Shown here: piece by piece, positions 16,224 to 25,540 of the stretch | How the letters are laid out: every line of letters starts with the position of its first letter | Numbering within the stretch: position 1 is the first letter of the stretch | Origin: Desulfobacterales bacterium | Lineage (GTDB): Bacteria; Desulfobacterota; Desulfobacteria; Desulfobacterales; SpSt-501 | DNA length: 64,000 nucleotides | Direction of reading: 5' to 3' | NCBI GenBank assembly: GCA_030834695.1 | Contig: JAUQXK010000144.1 | Location: 1 to 64,000 of the forward strand | The notes under the pieces: generated by a model | What the model was told of the DNA's origin: nothing | Seen by the model: only the letters and a program-made list of their open reading frames with translations | The model's database searches: none | Program-made: the position numbers and the translations under genes

Positions 16224-18689
16224 ATGGATCGAGCACCTGAAGTCAGCATCGAAAAGGAGATGAAGAAATCCTATCTCGATTACGCCATGAGCGTGATCAT
16301 CGGGCGGGCGCTGCCGGATGTTCGCGACGGACTCAAGCCCGTTCACCGGCGTGTGCTCTATGCCATGGGAGAACTCAATAACGATTGGAACAAGGCCTAC
16401 AAGAAATCGGCGCGTATTGTCGGAGATGTGATCGGCAAATACCACCCCCACGGAGATGCCGCGGTTTATGACACCATTGTGCGCTTGGCTCAGGACTTCT
16501 CCATGCGCTACCCGCTGGTGGACGGCCAGGGCAATTTCGGATCGATCGACGGCGACCCCGCCGCCGCCATGCGTTACACCGAGATTCGGATGCAGCGCCT
16601 GGCACACCAAATGCTGGAAGACCTCGACAAGGAGACGGTGGATTTCAGTCCCAATTATGATGAGTCGCTCACCGAACCCGCCGTGCTCCCCGCGAAAATT
16701 CCGAACCTGCTCATCAACGGGTCCTCCGGCATCGCCGTCGGCATGGCCACGAATATCCCGCCGCACAACCTGTCGGAGGTCGTCAACGCCCTGCGCGAAC
16801 TCATCGACAACCCTCGGATGACGAGCGACGAACTGATGGCTCTCGTTCCCGGGCCGGACTTTCCGACCGGCGGCATCATTTATGGAAAAAAAGGCATCCA
16901 CGACGCCTACAGCACCGGGCGCGGCATCATCCGGGTTCGCGCGCGGGTGATGGTGGAGACGGACAAACGCAATCAGGCCGACACCCTGGTCGTCACCGAG
17001 CTTCCTTATCAGGTCAACAAGGCCAAGCTGATTGAACGGATTGCCGAATTGATCCGGGACAAGGAAATCGATGGCGTCAAGTACGTTCGCGACGAATCGG
17101 ACCGAGAGGGAATGCGCATCGCCCTGGGGCTCCGGAAAGAGGCGGCGACGCCGGTGATCATCAATCAGCTCTACAAGAACACCCGGATGGAGACCACGTT
17201 CGGCGTTATCTTCCTGGCCATCGTCAACAATCGACCGGAGCTGCTGAACCTCAAAGAGGTGCTGGAGCACTTTGTCCTGCATCGCAAGGACATTGTCATC
17301 CGGCGGACGCGGTATGATCTGGCCAAGGCCGAAGCGCGCGCTCACATTCTCGAAGGGCTTCGGGTGGCGCTGGACCATCTGGACGAAGTGGTGGCATTGA
17401 TCCGAAGATCGGCGTCGCCGGCCGAAGCCCGTGAACGGCTCATGACCACCTACGGGCTCTCCGAAATTCAGGCCCAGGCTATCCTGGACATGCGCCTGCA
17501 GCGACTGACCGGGCTTGAACGCGACAAAATCATCGAGGAATACAAGAAGGTCCTGATGGATATCGCGCGCTTCAAGGAGATCCTGGCCAGCGAGCGTCTG
17601 GTGCTGCAGATCATCAAGGACGAACTGGCTGACATCCAGCAGCAGTTCGGCGACCAGCGGCTGACCGAGATTGTCGAGGAGGCGCGGGAGATATCGATCG
17701 AGGACATGATCGCCGAAGAGGACATGGCCGTCACCATCTCCAAACGCGGCTACATCAAACGCAACCCCATCACGCTCTACCGCAGCCAGCGCCGCGGCGG
17801 CAAAGGGGTCACCGCCATGGGCACCCGCGAGGACGACTTCGTGGAGCGGCTCTTCGTGGCGTCGACCCACCACATGTTTTTGTTTTTTACCAACCTGGGC
17901 AAAGTTTACTGGTGCAAGTGCTACGACATCCCCCAGGCTGGCCGCCTGAGCATGGGCAAGGCCATCGTCAACCTGCTGAACATGGAAGAGCACGAAAAGC
18001 TCGCCACCGTGCTGGCGGTGCCGGAGTTTACCCCGGGCGCCTTCGTGCTGATGGCCACGAAAAAAGGGCTGGTGAAAAAGACCGACATAATGGCTTACAG
18101 TCGGCCGCGAGCCGGCGGCATCATCGCCATCAATTTGCTGGAAGGCGACGAATTGATCGCTGCGCGTATCAGCGACGGCACCATGAACGTCTTCCTGGGC
18201 TCGGCCGAGGGCAAAGCCATCCGTTTCCATGAGTCCGACGTGCGGCCCTCCGGTCGCACGGCCAGCGGCGTGCGCGGCATGAAGTTCTCCGAAGGCGATC
18301 ACCTCGTCGCCATGGAGGTGCTGAATTACGGACAGACCCTGTTCGCGGTCACCGAGAACGGCTTCGGCAAACGAACCTCGATCGACGAATATCCGGTGCA
18401 CAAACGCGGGGGCAAGGGCGTCATCGCCATCAAAGCCACACCGCGCAACGGAAAAGTGGTGGCGATCCTGGTGGTGGACGAAGAGGACGATGTCATGCTC
18501 ATGACGACCATCGGCAAGGTCATCCGCACCCGGATCAGTGAAATTTCGGTCATCAGCCGCAACACGCAGGGTGTCAAACTCATGGGCATGGACGTCGGCG
18601 AACGGGTGGTGGGAGCCGCCCGCCTCGGGGAAAAGGACGAAGACGACAAGCCGGACGAGGAATTGGAGGAAGATGCGCCATCGACATGA
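16224..18689 (+). CDS. gyrA: DNA gyrase subunit A
   Basis: 821 residues. The breakage-reunion domain holds the catalytic Tyr118 in MRYTEIRM, and the C-terminal beta-pinwheel includes the GyrA box QRRGGKG (about residue 518), which distinguishes GyrA from ParC. With GyrB (not in the window) it introduces negative supercoils. The quinolone-resistance region reads [10 protein letters not shown]: the position equal to E. coli Ser83 is Ala (residue 79), and Asp87 is kept (residue 83). The tail is strongly acidic ([14 protein letters not shown]). The last 17 bases overlap gpsA. Confidence 0.98.
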   Translation: MDRAPEVSIEKEMKKSYLDYAMSVIIGRALPDVRDGLKPVHRRVLYAMGELNNDWNKAYKKSARIVGDVIGKYHPHGDAAVYDTIVRLAQDFSMRYPLVDGQGNFGSIDGDPAAAMRYTEIRMQRLAHQMLEDLDKETVDFSPNYDESLTEPAVLPAKIPNLLINGSSGIAVGMATNIPPHNLSEVVNALRELIDNPRMTSDELMALVPGPDFPTGGIIYGKKGIHDAYSTGRGIIRVRARVMVETDKRNQADTLVVTELPYQVNKAKLIERIAELIRDKEIDGVKYVRDESDREGMRIALGLRKEAATPVIINQLYKNTRMETTFGVIFLAIVNNRPELLNLKEVLEHFVLHRKDIVIRRTRYDLAKAEARAHILEGLRVALDHLDEVVALIRRSASPAEARERLMTTYGLSEIQAQAILDMRLQRLTGLERDKIIEEYKKVLMDIARFKEILASERLVLQIIKDELADIQQQFGDQRLTEIVEEAREISIEDMIAEEDMAVTISKRGYIKRNPITLYRSQRRGGKGVTAMGTREDDFVERLFVASTHHMFLFFTNLGKVYWCKCYDIPQAGRLSMGKAIVNLLNMEEHEKLATVLAVPEFTPGAFVLMATKKGLVKKTDIMAYSRPRAGGIIAINLLEGDELIAARISDGTMNVFLGSAEGKAIRFHESDVRPSGRTASGVRGMKFSEGDHLVAMEVLNYGQTLFAVTENGFGKRTSIDEYPVHKRGGKGVIAIKATPRNGKVVAILVVDEEDDVMLMTTIGKVIRTRISEISVISRNTQGVKLMGMDVGERVVGAARLGEKDEDDKPDEELEEDAPST

Positions 18690-19710
18690 CCAGGATCCGG
18701 CCGCCACGCGCATCGGCGTGATCGGGGCCGGCAGCTGGGGTACGGTACTTGCGGATCTTCTGGCCGTCAAGGGTTTCAGTGTGGATCTGTGGGCGTTCGA
18801 ACGCGAGGTGGTTGAGCAGATCCATACCCACCGGGAAAACCGCTTCTTCCTGCCCGGCATCCCGCTGTCGCCGCGGCTGACGGCCTCAAGCAATCTCGCG
18901 GAGGCGGCGTCCGGCAAGGATTTGTTGGTGGTGGTCGTGCCGTCCCATGTGATCCGCGAAACGATGACGGCGCTGACCGGCCGTCTGGATGCGAGGACAT
19001 CGATCGTCTCCGCCTCCAAGGGCATTGAGAACCAGACTCACCTCACCATGACCGGCGTCCTGAAAGATACGCTGAAGATCGCCGACGACCGTTTGGCGGT
19101 GCTGTCGGGGCCGAGTTTTGCGGCGGAGGTGGCCAAAAAATATCCGACCGTCGTGACGGTGGCATCCCGCAATCCGGCGTTGGCCCGACTCCTTCAGCAG
19201 GTGTTTGCAACACCTTATTTCCGGGTATATACCTGTGACGACACCATCGGCGTCGAGCTGGGCGGGTCGGTGAAAAACGTGATCGCGATCGCGGCCGGAA
19301 TCGTAGACGGTCTGGGTCTTGGATTGAACACCCGCGCGGCCCTCATCACCCGCGGGATGACCGAAATCCGGCGCCTGGGCAAGCGCATGGGAGCCAATCC
19401 GCGGACCTTTACCGGGCTGGCGGGCTTTGGCGATCTGATCCTGACCTGCACCGGCGACCTCAGCCGCAACCATGCCGTGGGCCGTAAAATAGCTTCCGGC
19501 CAGCCTTTAAGCGACATCCTGGCTCAGATGCGAATGGTGGCCGAAGGGGTGCGCACCGCGAAATCGGTGTATAACCTATCCAACCATCTGGGTGTCGAGA
19601 TGCCGATTTGCCATCAGATCTACCGAATCCTTTATGAAGATCTTGGGCCGCGGGAAGCGTTATTCCAGTTAATGACGCGCGATCTCAAACAGGAACTGGA
19701 CGAAGACTGA
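18673..19710 (+). CDS. gpsA: NAD(P)-dependent glycerol-3-phosphate dehydrogenase
   Basis: 345 residues. It reduces dihydroxyacetone phosphate to sn-glycerol-3-phosphate for phospholipid synthesis. The start at 18673 has GGAGG a few bases upstream and overlaps the 3' end of gyrA by 17 bases; the longer upstream frame lies within gyrA. Motifs are the N-terminal Rossmann [10 protein letters not shown] (about 16-25), a GPSFAAEV segment, the catalytic-Lys region [15 protein letters not shown] and the [11 protein letters not shown] segment. Translational coupling to gyrA is likely. Confidence 0.97.
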   Translation: MRHRHDQDPAATRIGVIGAGSWGTVLADLLAVKGFSVDLWAFEREVVEQIHTHRENRFFLPGIPLSPRLTASSNLAEAASGKDLLVVVVPSHVIRETMTALTGRLDARTSIVSASKGIENQTHLTMTGVLKDTLKIADDRLAVLSGPSFAAEVAKKYPTVVTVASRNPALARLLQQVFATPYFRVYTCDDTIGVELGGSVKNVIAIAAGIVDGLGLGLNTRAALITRGMTEIRRLGKRMGANPRTFTGLAGFGDLILTCTGDLSRNHAVGRKIASGQPLSDILAQMRMVAEGVRTAKSVYNLSNHLGVEMPICHQIYRILYEDLGPREALFQLMTRDLKQELDED

Positions 19711-19757
19711 ACCCATGCCAACCCGGAAGCTCGTATGAATCCGCAGGGAGTTTGCCT

Positions 19758-20504
19758 ATGGATCGCAAACCGGATCACCCCGGCGCCGGGCATCGCCAAC
19801 GGTTGCGGGAGCGTTTTCTTGCAGCCGGGCTCGACGGCTTTCTGGACTATGAGGTGATCGAGCTGCTGCTGACGCTGGCCACCCCGCGCAGGGACTGCAA
19901 GGCGGCCGCCAAGCTTGCCCTGAAGAAGTTTAAAACCCTCCAGGGGGTCTTGGAGGCGGACCCGCGCGAGTTGCAGGAAGTGCCGGGCATTGGCCCCACC
20001 AACATGCTGGGCATCAAGCTGATCAAGGCGGTTTCGGATCGGTTTCTCGCGAAGAAGATCATTGGCAAGAACGTGATCGCCAATTCTCGAGACCTCTACA
20101 CCTATCTGAACGGCGCCATCCGGGATAAGACGCGCGAGTGCTTCATGGCGATATTCTTGGATTCAAAAAACCGAGTGCTCGCGATGGATACGCTTTTTGA
20201 AGGAACCCTTACCGCCAGCGGCGTGTATCCCCGTGAAGTTATTCGCGCCGCACTCCAGCATCACGCGGCGGCCATCATCTTTGCCCACAATCATCCCTCG
20301 GGTGAACCCCGGCCGTCGGCTGAAGACGTCGCCGTCACGCGGCAGCTCGTCTTCGCCGGCCGAGTCATGGGGATCACGGTTCATGAACATTTGATCATCG
20401 GTGAGAATCATTATTACAGCTTCGCGGATCAGGGGCACTTGGCACGAATGAACTCCGAATTTGAAACTGGACCGGCTGGCCGATCGCCGCAGCCGCCGAA
20501 ATAG
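19758..20504 (+). CDS. radC: RadC family JAMM-domain protein
   Basis: 248 residues from the ATG at 19758 (GGGAG about eight bases upstream); the TTG two codons earlier is less likely. An N-terminal helix-hairpin-helix region contains VPGIGPTN (residues about 76-83), and the C-terminal JAMM metalloprotease-like domain carries HNHPSGEPRPSAED (about residues 177-190), the zinc-binding signature. Despite the name, a role in DNA repair is unproven for the family. It follows gpsA by 47 bases. Confidence 0.95.
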   Translation: MDRKPDHPGAGHRQRLRERFLAAGLDGFLDYEVIELLLTLATPRRDCKAAAKLALKKFKTLQGVLEADPRELQEVPGIGPTNMLGIKLIKAVSDRFLAKKIIGKNVIANSRDLYTYLNGAIRDKTRECFMAIFLDSKNRVLAMDTLFEGTLTASGVYPREVIRAALQHHAAAIIFAHNHPSGEPRPSAEDVAVTRQLVFAGRVMGITVHEHLIIGENHYYSFADQGHLARMNSEFETGPAGRSPQPPK

Positions 20505-20513
20505 CTAAAGCCC

Positions 20514-20837
20514 ATGTCAGCCATGGCCGATTTAAAACTCAAGGCGCCACCGGGGTGTTTCGCTTCCATCGAAAAGGTTTTCCCCCTGGGCTCCGATGGT
20601 TTGCGGCAAACACCGCCGGAATGCCTTGAATGTGATATTAAAACCGAATGCCTGCGTGCGGCGTTGAATGCGCAACAGGGGGTGGCCGTGCATGAGGAGC
20701 GCCTGGCCCGCTCTTATCAGGCCGGCCACGTCGGGTTTCTCGAACGTTGGGCGCAGCAGAAGGAACTTGAACAGCGCAAGAAAGCGAATAGTCGCTGGCG
20801 GCGTTTTCGGATGCGTTTCCAGCATCATGATCGTTGA
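20514..20837 (+). CDS. Small four-cysteine protein of unknown function
   Basis: 107 residues. Cysteines appear as C at about 15, then CLECDIKTEC at about 37-46. This is a C-(N21)-C-x2-C-x5-C array that could bind zinc or an iron-sulfur cluster. The C-terminal half is helical and basic (RRFRMRFQHHDR). I do not recognise the family. It starts ten bases after radC, whose ribosome site would serve both, and is followed by the VTT-domain gene, so these three may be co-transcribed. Confidence 0.6.
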   Translation: MSAMADLKLKAPPGCFASIEKVFPLGSDGLRQTPPECLECDIKTECLRAALNAQQGVAVHEERLARSYQAGHVGFLERWAQQKELEQRKKANSRWRRFRMRFQHHDR

Positions 20838-20884
20838 GAGGCAAGGATGGGCGATCGACCGGGTACGACCGGTCATCGATTGAA

Positions 20885-21601
20885 ATGGGCAGAACATTCA
20901 TCACGTTGGTGGCGGTCATCTTCCTGGCATCCTGCCTGATCGTATTTGTGTTTTTGAATTCCGGACTGTGGGACCAGCTTCTCTGCTATTACGATGTGAT
21001 GACGGACCGCGAATGGGTGCGGCAGGCCGTCAGCTCATCGGGCTGGTCCGCGACCCTTGTGTTTGTGGGCCTGCAGATCGGCCAGGTCCTTTTTGCCCCC
21101 ATTCCGGGCGAACTGACCGGGTTTCTGGGGGGCTACATGTTCGGCGCCCTCAACGGATTTCTTCTGTCCACTGTCGGTTTGACCATCGGTTCCGTGATCA
21201 ATTTCGGTATCGGGCACTTTTTGGGTGAACGGATCGTCCGAAAACTCGTGCGTTGCGAAACGTATGAAAAGTACAACCAGATGGTTCAATACAAGGGTAT
21301 TTTGGTTATCTTCATTTTTTTCCTGATTCCGGGTTTCCCCAAGGACTACCTGTGCATGTTCCTCGGATTGACCACCTTGCCGGCCCGTGTTTTTTTCGTT
21401 CTCTCCACCGTGGGCCGGCTGCCGGGCACGTTGGCGCTGAGTCTGCAGGGTGCGTCTATCTTTGAAAAAAACTACATCTTTTTCGTGATCATCACGGCAT
21501 TGTCTCTGCTTTTCGCTCTAGTCAGCTACCTGACACGCGATTCGCTCTATCGTTGGATCGCTCGGCACAGCAAGAAGAAGGTCTGTGAGCCGTTGCTTTA
21601 G
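20885..21601 (+). CDS. TVP38/TMEM64 (VTT-domain, DedA-like) membrane protein
   Basis: 238 residues from ATG 20885; a TTG frame beginning at 20834 is possible but would add a polar leader. Several membrane helices are seen (residues about 5-25, 55-80, 88-108, 140-160, 165-190, 195-215). The VTT core contains FAPIPGELTGFLGGYMFG, GSVINFGIGHFLG and IFFLIPGFPKDYLCMFLGL, the re-entrant loop pattern. Family members move or scramble phospholipids or undecaprenyl phosphate, but the substrate cannot be read from sequence. Confidence 0.88.
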   Translation: MGRTFITLVAVIFLASCLIVFVFLNSGLWDQLLCYYDVMTDREWVRQAVSSSGWSATLVFVGLQIGQVLFAPIPGELTGFLGGYMFGALNGFLLSTVGLTIGSVINFGIGHFLGERIVRKLVRCETYEKYNQMVQYKGILVIFIFFLIPGFPKDYLCMFLGLTTLPARVFFVLSTVGRLPGTLALSLQGASIFEKNYIFFVIITALSLLFALVSYLTRDSLYRWIARHSKKKVCEPLL

Positions 21602-21722
21602 CGGCTTTAAATCGATTCGTTATCGACCTTGCGGCCTTGTGATGCAGGAGAAAAGTGGCCCTCGCAGCGGCCGGTCGGCCAGGCGCAGCACCGTATGTCT
21701 TTTTCACCGAGAGGAGAGCCCT

Positions 21723-22784
21723 GTGGCATTTTGGCAATACCGCGAAGAACTGAGCCTGGCCAACAAGCTGCGGCGATCCTACTACGAGCTTCTGCGGGAT
21801 GACCTTGATCAGTTCCTTATCCAATACGCGCTGATCGACTCCTATCATAATTTCATCAGCCACCAAATTCCGTATCCCTTTGCAGAAAAGCGCGAACTTA
21901 AGCCCCGCGCGCGCATACCCGACCAGGAATACGATCTGCACCATTCCTTCCTGATCATCTTCGCCGAGGACTCGATTCCGTCCGAGCATAAGAAATACAT
22001 CCGTTTTTTCGACGAAAACCGGACGACCAAGGTCAACCTGATGAAGTCCGAGATCGTCTCTTTGATGGGGCTTCGCGACCGCCAGGCGCGGTATTTGGAA
22101 TCGGTCCATTTTCGGAATTTCATCCGGGGTCTTTTGCCGGTAGACTATGCGATTATGATCCAGCGCGACCCCGCCGGCAAGTCGCGCAACCGGTATTACC
22201 TCTCCCATTACCACGTGCGGATCGACTGGCCGATCAGCGATGCGGCCGAGGACTTGGCCCGCAGTCTGCGCTACATATCCAAGGAGCTTTACGAAAAAGG
22301 GGAAAAAACCGCCGAAGATCTTCAGCGGAAGCTGTTCGAATACTACAACCAGCCCTTCATGTCCGGGGGGCGCCGAACCGCGGCGATCGTAGCAGCTCAG
22401 TACATGCGTCGAATGCGCGGGATCACCACGGTCTATGTCAGCAGCAGCGCCTCTCGCGCCTTGATCCGTATTTGCGAGCGCGGGGTGGCCAAATTGGCGC
22501 TTATGAAGTTTCTGAAAACGGACCTGGAGCAGATTGCCGCCGCCAACGGGTTGTCTCCTCACAAGGTGAAGAAATACTATGTGGTGGCGAGAGAGGGGAA
22601 AGAGCGGATCTGCACGGTTCAGGCGACCTATTCGCTCACCTCGCAGGCGCGACCACCTGAAGACGGCAAGCTGCGCGACCTCAAATCGGATCTGAACTGG
22701 CTGACCGTCGGCGAGCAGCACATTCTGCCGAAGCCCGGCGTGTGGAACTACCCGCCGCTGCCGGTCAACGTCATCTATACTTAG
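21723..22784 (+). CDS. Uncharacterised protein, about 353 residues
   Basis: The GTG at 21723 follows a GAGAGGAG ribosome site; the frame is open for 46 more codons upstream but that part overlaps the VTT gene. The sequence is cytosolic and mixed alpha/beta, with many Tyr and Arg (YYELLRDDLDQFLIQYALIDSYHNF, read in parts). It has a C-terminal helix-turn-helix-like segment (LEQIAAANGLSPHKVKKYYV, about residues 288-307). No catalytic motif is recognised. A DNA-binding or RNA-associated role is only a guess. Confidence 0.6.
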   Translation: MAFWQYREELSLANKLRRSYYELLRDDLDQFLIQYALIDSYHNFISHQIPYPFAEKRELKPRARIPDQEYDLHHSFLIIFAEDSIPSEHKKYIRFFDENRTTKVNLMKSEIVSLMGLRDRQARYLESVHFRNFIRGLLPVDYAIMIQRDPAGKSRNRYYLSHYHVRIDWPISDAAEDLARSLRYISKELYEKGEKTAEDLQRKLFEYYNQPFMSGGRRTAAIVAAQYMRRMRGITTVYVSSSASRALIRICERGVAKLALMKFLKTDLEQIAAANGLSPHKVKKYYVVAREGKERICTVQATYSLTSQARPPEDGKLRDLKSDLNWLTVGEQHILPKPGVWNYPPLPVNVIYT

Positions 22785-22812
22785 GGGCAGAGGCGGTTCG
22801 GTTCGGTGGTGG

Positions 22813-24006
22813 TCAAAAAACTCCGGTGAAGCCGGTGAACTGGTCGAACTTGGGGTCCATTTTCAGGCCGTAGATGTCTTTGCCGGAGAATTTGAACTCG
22901 ATGTGGGCCGGGTCGATGGTCGCGTTGGCGGCGGCGTTTTGGGTAGCGGTGAAATAAACGGTCGCGGTCAGGTTGTCTGCATCCCAGGTGACGGCGTTGG
23001 GGATAGGGGCCAGGTTAGCTTCGCTCGGGGATACAGAGAGGCCGAAATTATATGCCTGCCCCGGGCCTTGGCCGACCGCCCGGCTGATCTGCCAGTTAAT
23101 TGGGTTTTCGATCGAATCGCGATCCATCTGTTTGTCGAACTGAATGGTCATCGATAGCGTCTTGGATGCATTGGGGTTCACGAGGTAGCTGTTGAGGGCC
23201 GCCAGCGGTGTGCCCCGGCCCATGGGGTAGGGGAAAGAACTTGATGAGGCCGCATAGACCATCTTAGGCGGATCGACCTTGTACATATAGCGGCTGAGAG
23301 TGTCTGCAAGATCGGTTTGTTCAAGCCCTTCCAATGTGTCTACCATCTTCTGAGCGTTTTCCATGTCGCCCATGTCTGCGTAGCTGTATCCCATTTCGCT
23401 ATAAGCGTCATAAAGGTCCGGGTCCAAGCTGGTTGCTTGCTGAAATTGCCGGATCGCCTCTTCGTGCTCCCCCTGACGACTATAGACCTGCCCCATGCCT
23501 AAATATCCGCCTGCCTCCTGGGGCGCCAATCGCTGGATCTCGTCGTATTGTGTCTCGGCTTCGGAATAGCGCCCCAACTCGATATAGGCCTGGCCGAGCG
23601 AATAGCGGTTCACCGTGCTGGGGTTCAACCGCACGGCCTCGGCATACTGCCCGCGGGCATCGTCGTATTTTTCCTGGGAAAAATAAATATTACCGAGTTT
23701 GACCCGGGTGTCGTCGCGGTAAGGATCGATCTGCAGGGCCGATTGGTAAGCTTTGATCGCGTTTTCGGTATCATCCATCTGCAGATAGGCCATAGCAAGA
23801 TATTGAGCGGCATCGGCGCCATACGTCGAGCTGCGTCCGAGGCCGGACGCCCGTTTGAATTCCCTGACGGCGGTTTCGTAGTCCTGATTCGTATAAGCAT
23901 CAATGCCGCGTTGCAAGGCGGCGTTGGTGAGGCTTTCCAGCCCGTTCGACTGAGTCAGCGTGGCTGAAAACAGACTGTCTGCTAAAACGGCATTGGAAAT
24001 CTCCAT
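22813..24006 (-). CDS. TPR protein with C-terminal beta-sandwich domain
   Basis: 397 residues, no signal peptide. Residues about 30-235 form six TPR units (AYTNQDYETAVREFKRA, AYQSALQIDPYRDD, AEAVRLNPSTVN and so on). The C-terminal region (about 250-397) is beta-rich with an immunoglobulin-like pattern (LSMTIQFDKQMD, LTATVYFTATQN, HIEFKFSGKDIYG). A GGGGAA ribosome site precedes the ATG. Upstream is a FliA-like promoter (24082-24109), suggesting a flagellar or chemotaxis link. It is convergent with the 353-residue gene and divergent from the glycan block. Confidence 0.75.
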   Translation of the reverse strand: MEISNAVLADSLFSATLTQSNGLESLTNAALQRGIDAYTNQDYETAVREFKRASGLGRSSTYGADAAQYLAMAYLQMDDTENAIKAYQSALQIDPYRDDTRVKLGNIYFSQEKYDDARGQYAEAVRLNPSTVNRYSLGQAYIELGRYSEAETQYDEIQRLAPQEAGGYLGMGQVYSRQGEHEEAIRQFQQATSLDPDLYDAYSEMGYSYADMGDMENAQKMVDTLEGLEQTDLADTLSRYMYKVDPPKMVYAASSSSFPYPMGRGTPLAALNSYLVNPNASKTLSMTIQFDKQMDRDSIENPINWQISRAVGQGPGQAYNFGLSVSPSEANLAPIPNAVTWDADNLTATVYFTATQNAAANATIDPAHIEFKFSGKDIYGLKMDPKFDQFTGFTGVF

Positions 24007-24081
24007 GATGGTTCCCCGGTTTGGAATCCTCCAGTCATCGATCGTTCGCTTTTGCTCAGCGGCTACCCCGTTCCTAATTCT

Positions 24082-24109
24082 ATATCGGTTGCAAGGCTGC
24101 TGAACTTTA
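24082..24109 (-). promoter_or_regulatory. FliA (sigma-28)-type promoter for the TPR gene
   Basis: On the minus strand TAAAGTTC (7/8) is separated by 12 bases from ACCGATAT (6/8). Transcription would begin near 24074, about 70 bases before the TPR gene start. Confidence 0.5.
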
Positions 24110-24241
24110 CCTCATTGTACAAGATGCGCCACGATAAAAGCGGCCATGCCCATGTCACAAAATTGACAAAAAGACGATCTTAGCTGTGGTAGGCGACTTC
24201 ATGTCCTTGAAAAAGTTGGATATCGCTTGATAGGCCGTTAA

Positions 24242-24257
24242 TGGCACATAATTTGCT
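24242..24257 (+). promoter_or_regulatory. Sigma-54 (RpoN) promoter of the glycan block
   Basis: TGGCACATAATTTGCT fits the -24/-12 consensus TGGCAC-N5-TTGCW in full, with GG and GC exactly ten bases apart. It lies about 175 bases upstream of pseB on the same strand, with a long untranslated leader. No enhancer site is identified. Confidence 0.7.
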
Positions 24258-24433
24258 CATCCAAGAACGTCAGTTGTGTTTGGCCGCAGTGCAGCCGCGG
24301 ATTTCGGCGGGATAGGATTTTTCGCACGGCCTAAGATTTGGTTGCTGACGAATTTACACGTTACCGATCGGAGGTCGGCGAGTTTGTTGGTCGGGCTTGA
24401 ATTGGCGGACCTCACAGCATTCAGGGAGCAGCC

Positions 24434-25540
24434 ATGTTGAACGGAAAAAATATCTTAATCACCGGCGGAACGGGATCGTTCGGAAAAAGATGCGTTGACA
24501 TCCTTATTGATAGGTGCCGACCTTCCAAATTAATCGTGTTCAGTCGAGACGAACTCAAGCAGCATGAGATGAAGACCGGCGGATATGATCACCCGAGCCT
24601 GCGCTACTTTATCGGCGATGTCCGCGACAAGGATAGGCTGAAGCGCGCGATGGCCGGGGTGGATATCGTAATCCATGCGGCGGCTCTCAAACAGGTGCCT
24701 GTCTGCGAATACAACCCATTCGAAGCCGTTAAAACAAATATTCTCGGAGCCCAGAACATCATCGATACGGCTATCGACTGCGGGGTCGACCAGGTCATCG
24801 CGCTCAGCACGGACAAGGCGGTAAATCCGGTAAACCTTTACGGTGCAACGAAGCTCTGCGCCGAAAAGATCTTCATTCAAGGAAATGTCTATTCCAGAAA
24901 ACAATCGGCCCGTTTCAGTTGCGTGCGCTACGGCAATGTTATCGGCAGCCGGGGCAGCGTCATTCCGCTCTTCCTGAAGCAGCGAAGCACCGGAATTATC
25001 ACCGTTACCGACCCGCGGATGACGCGTTTCTGGATAACGCTCGATGAGGCAGTGGAACTTGTCCTTAAAGGGTTGCGGCACATGCAGGGAGGAGAGATCT
25101 TTGTGCCGAAGATTCCCAGCATGAAAATCACCGACTTGGCCAAAGCCGTCGCTCCCGATTGCGAAGTGGAATTCATCGGCATCCGTCCAGGCGAAAAACT
25201 GCACGAGGTCTTAACAACGGAAGAAGAGGGCCGCAGCACGCTGGATTATGAAGGCATGTTTGTCATCACGCCGCACCGAGAATGGTGGAAGCAGAGAAAT
25301 TATAAGACGGCCGCTCCTGTTCCCGAAGGGTTTGTATATGCCAGCAATAACAATCGCCATATTCTCGGAGTCGATGAGCTGGAGAAAATTCTTCGCGTAG
25401 AATTGGAAGGCCGCAAGCCGCTCGAATTCAAGCGTGAAACGTCGATACCAAAATCAAACCGACAACGAGCATCGACTTCCCAACTCCCTGAGCGGGCCTC
25501 CCTGAGGCGACATGAAGAGATCACTCGCTGCATCACCTGA
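24434..25540 (+). CDS. pseB: UDP-GlcNAc 4,6-dehydratase (inverting), PseB
   Basis: 368 residues. It makes UDP-2-acetamido-2,6-dideoxy-beta-L-arabino-hexos-4-ulose from UDP-GlcNAc, the first step of pseudaminic-acid synthesis. Short-chain dehydrogenase fold: NAD(P) loop GGTGSFG (residues 11-17), then STDKAVNPVNLYGATK with the TDK dyad and Tyr136/Lys140, and FSCVRYGNVIGSRGSV, characteristic of the inverting PseB/FlaA1 group. A tail of about 40 residues after the usual end is polar, and its last 29 bases overlap pseC. It heads the rightward operon. Confidence 0.95.
   Translation: MLNGKNILITGGTGSFGKRCVDILIDRCRPSKLIVFSRDELKQHEMKTGGYDHPSLRYFIGDVRDKDRLKRAMAGVDIVIHAAALKQVPVCEYNPFEAVKTNILGAQNIIDTAIDCGVDQVIALSTDKAVNPVNLYGATKLCAEKIFIQGNVYSRKQSARFSCVRYGNVIGSRGSVIPLFLKQRSTGIITVTDPRMTRFWITLDEAVELVLKGLRHMQGGEIFVPKIPSMKITDLAKAVAPDCEVEFIGIRPGEKLHEVLTTEEEGRSTLDYEGMFVITPHREWWKQRNYKTAAPVPEGFVYASNNNRHILGVDELEKILRVELEGRKPLEFKRETSIPKSNRQRASTSQLPERASLRRHEEITRCIT

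Noticed and set aside
16062-19025. 987-codon minus-strand frame opposite gyrA and gpsA
   Set aside because: It is a long shadow caused by high-GC codon bias; both plus-strand genes are unmistakable.
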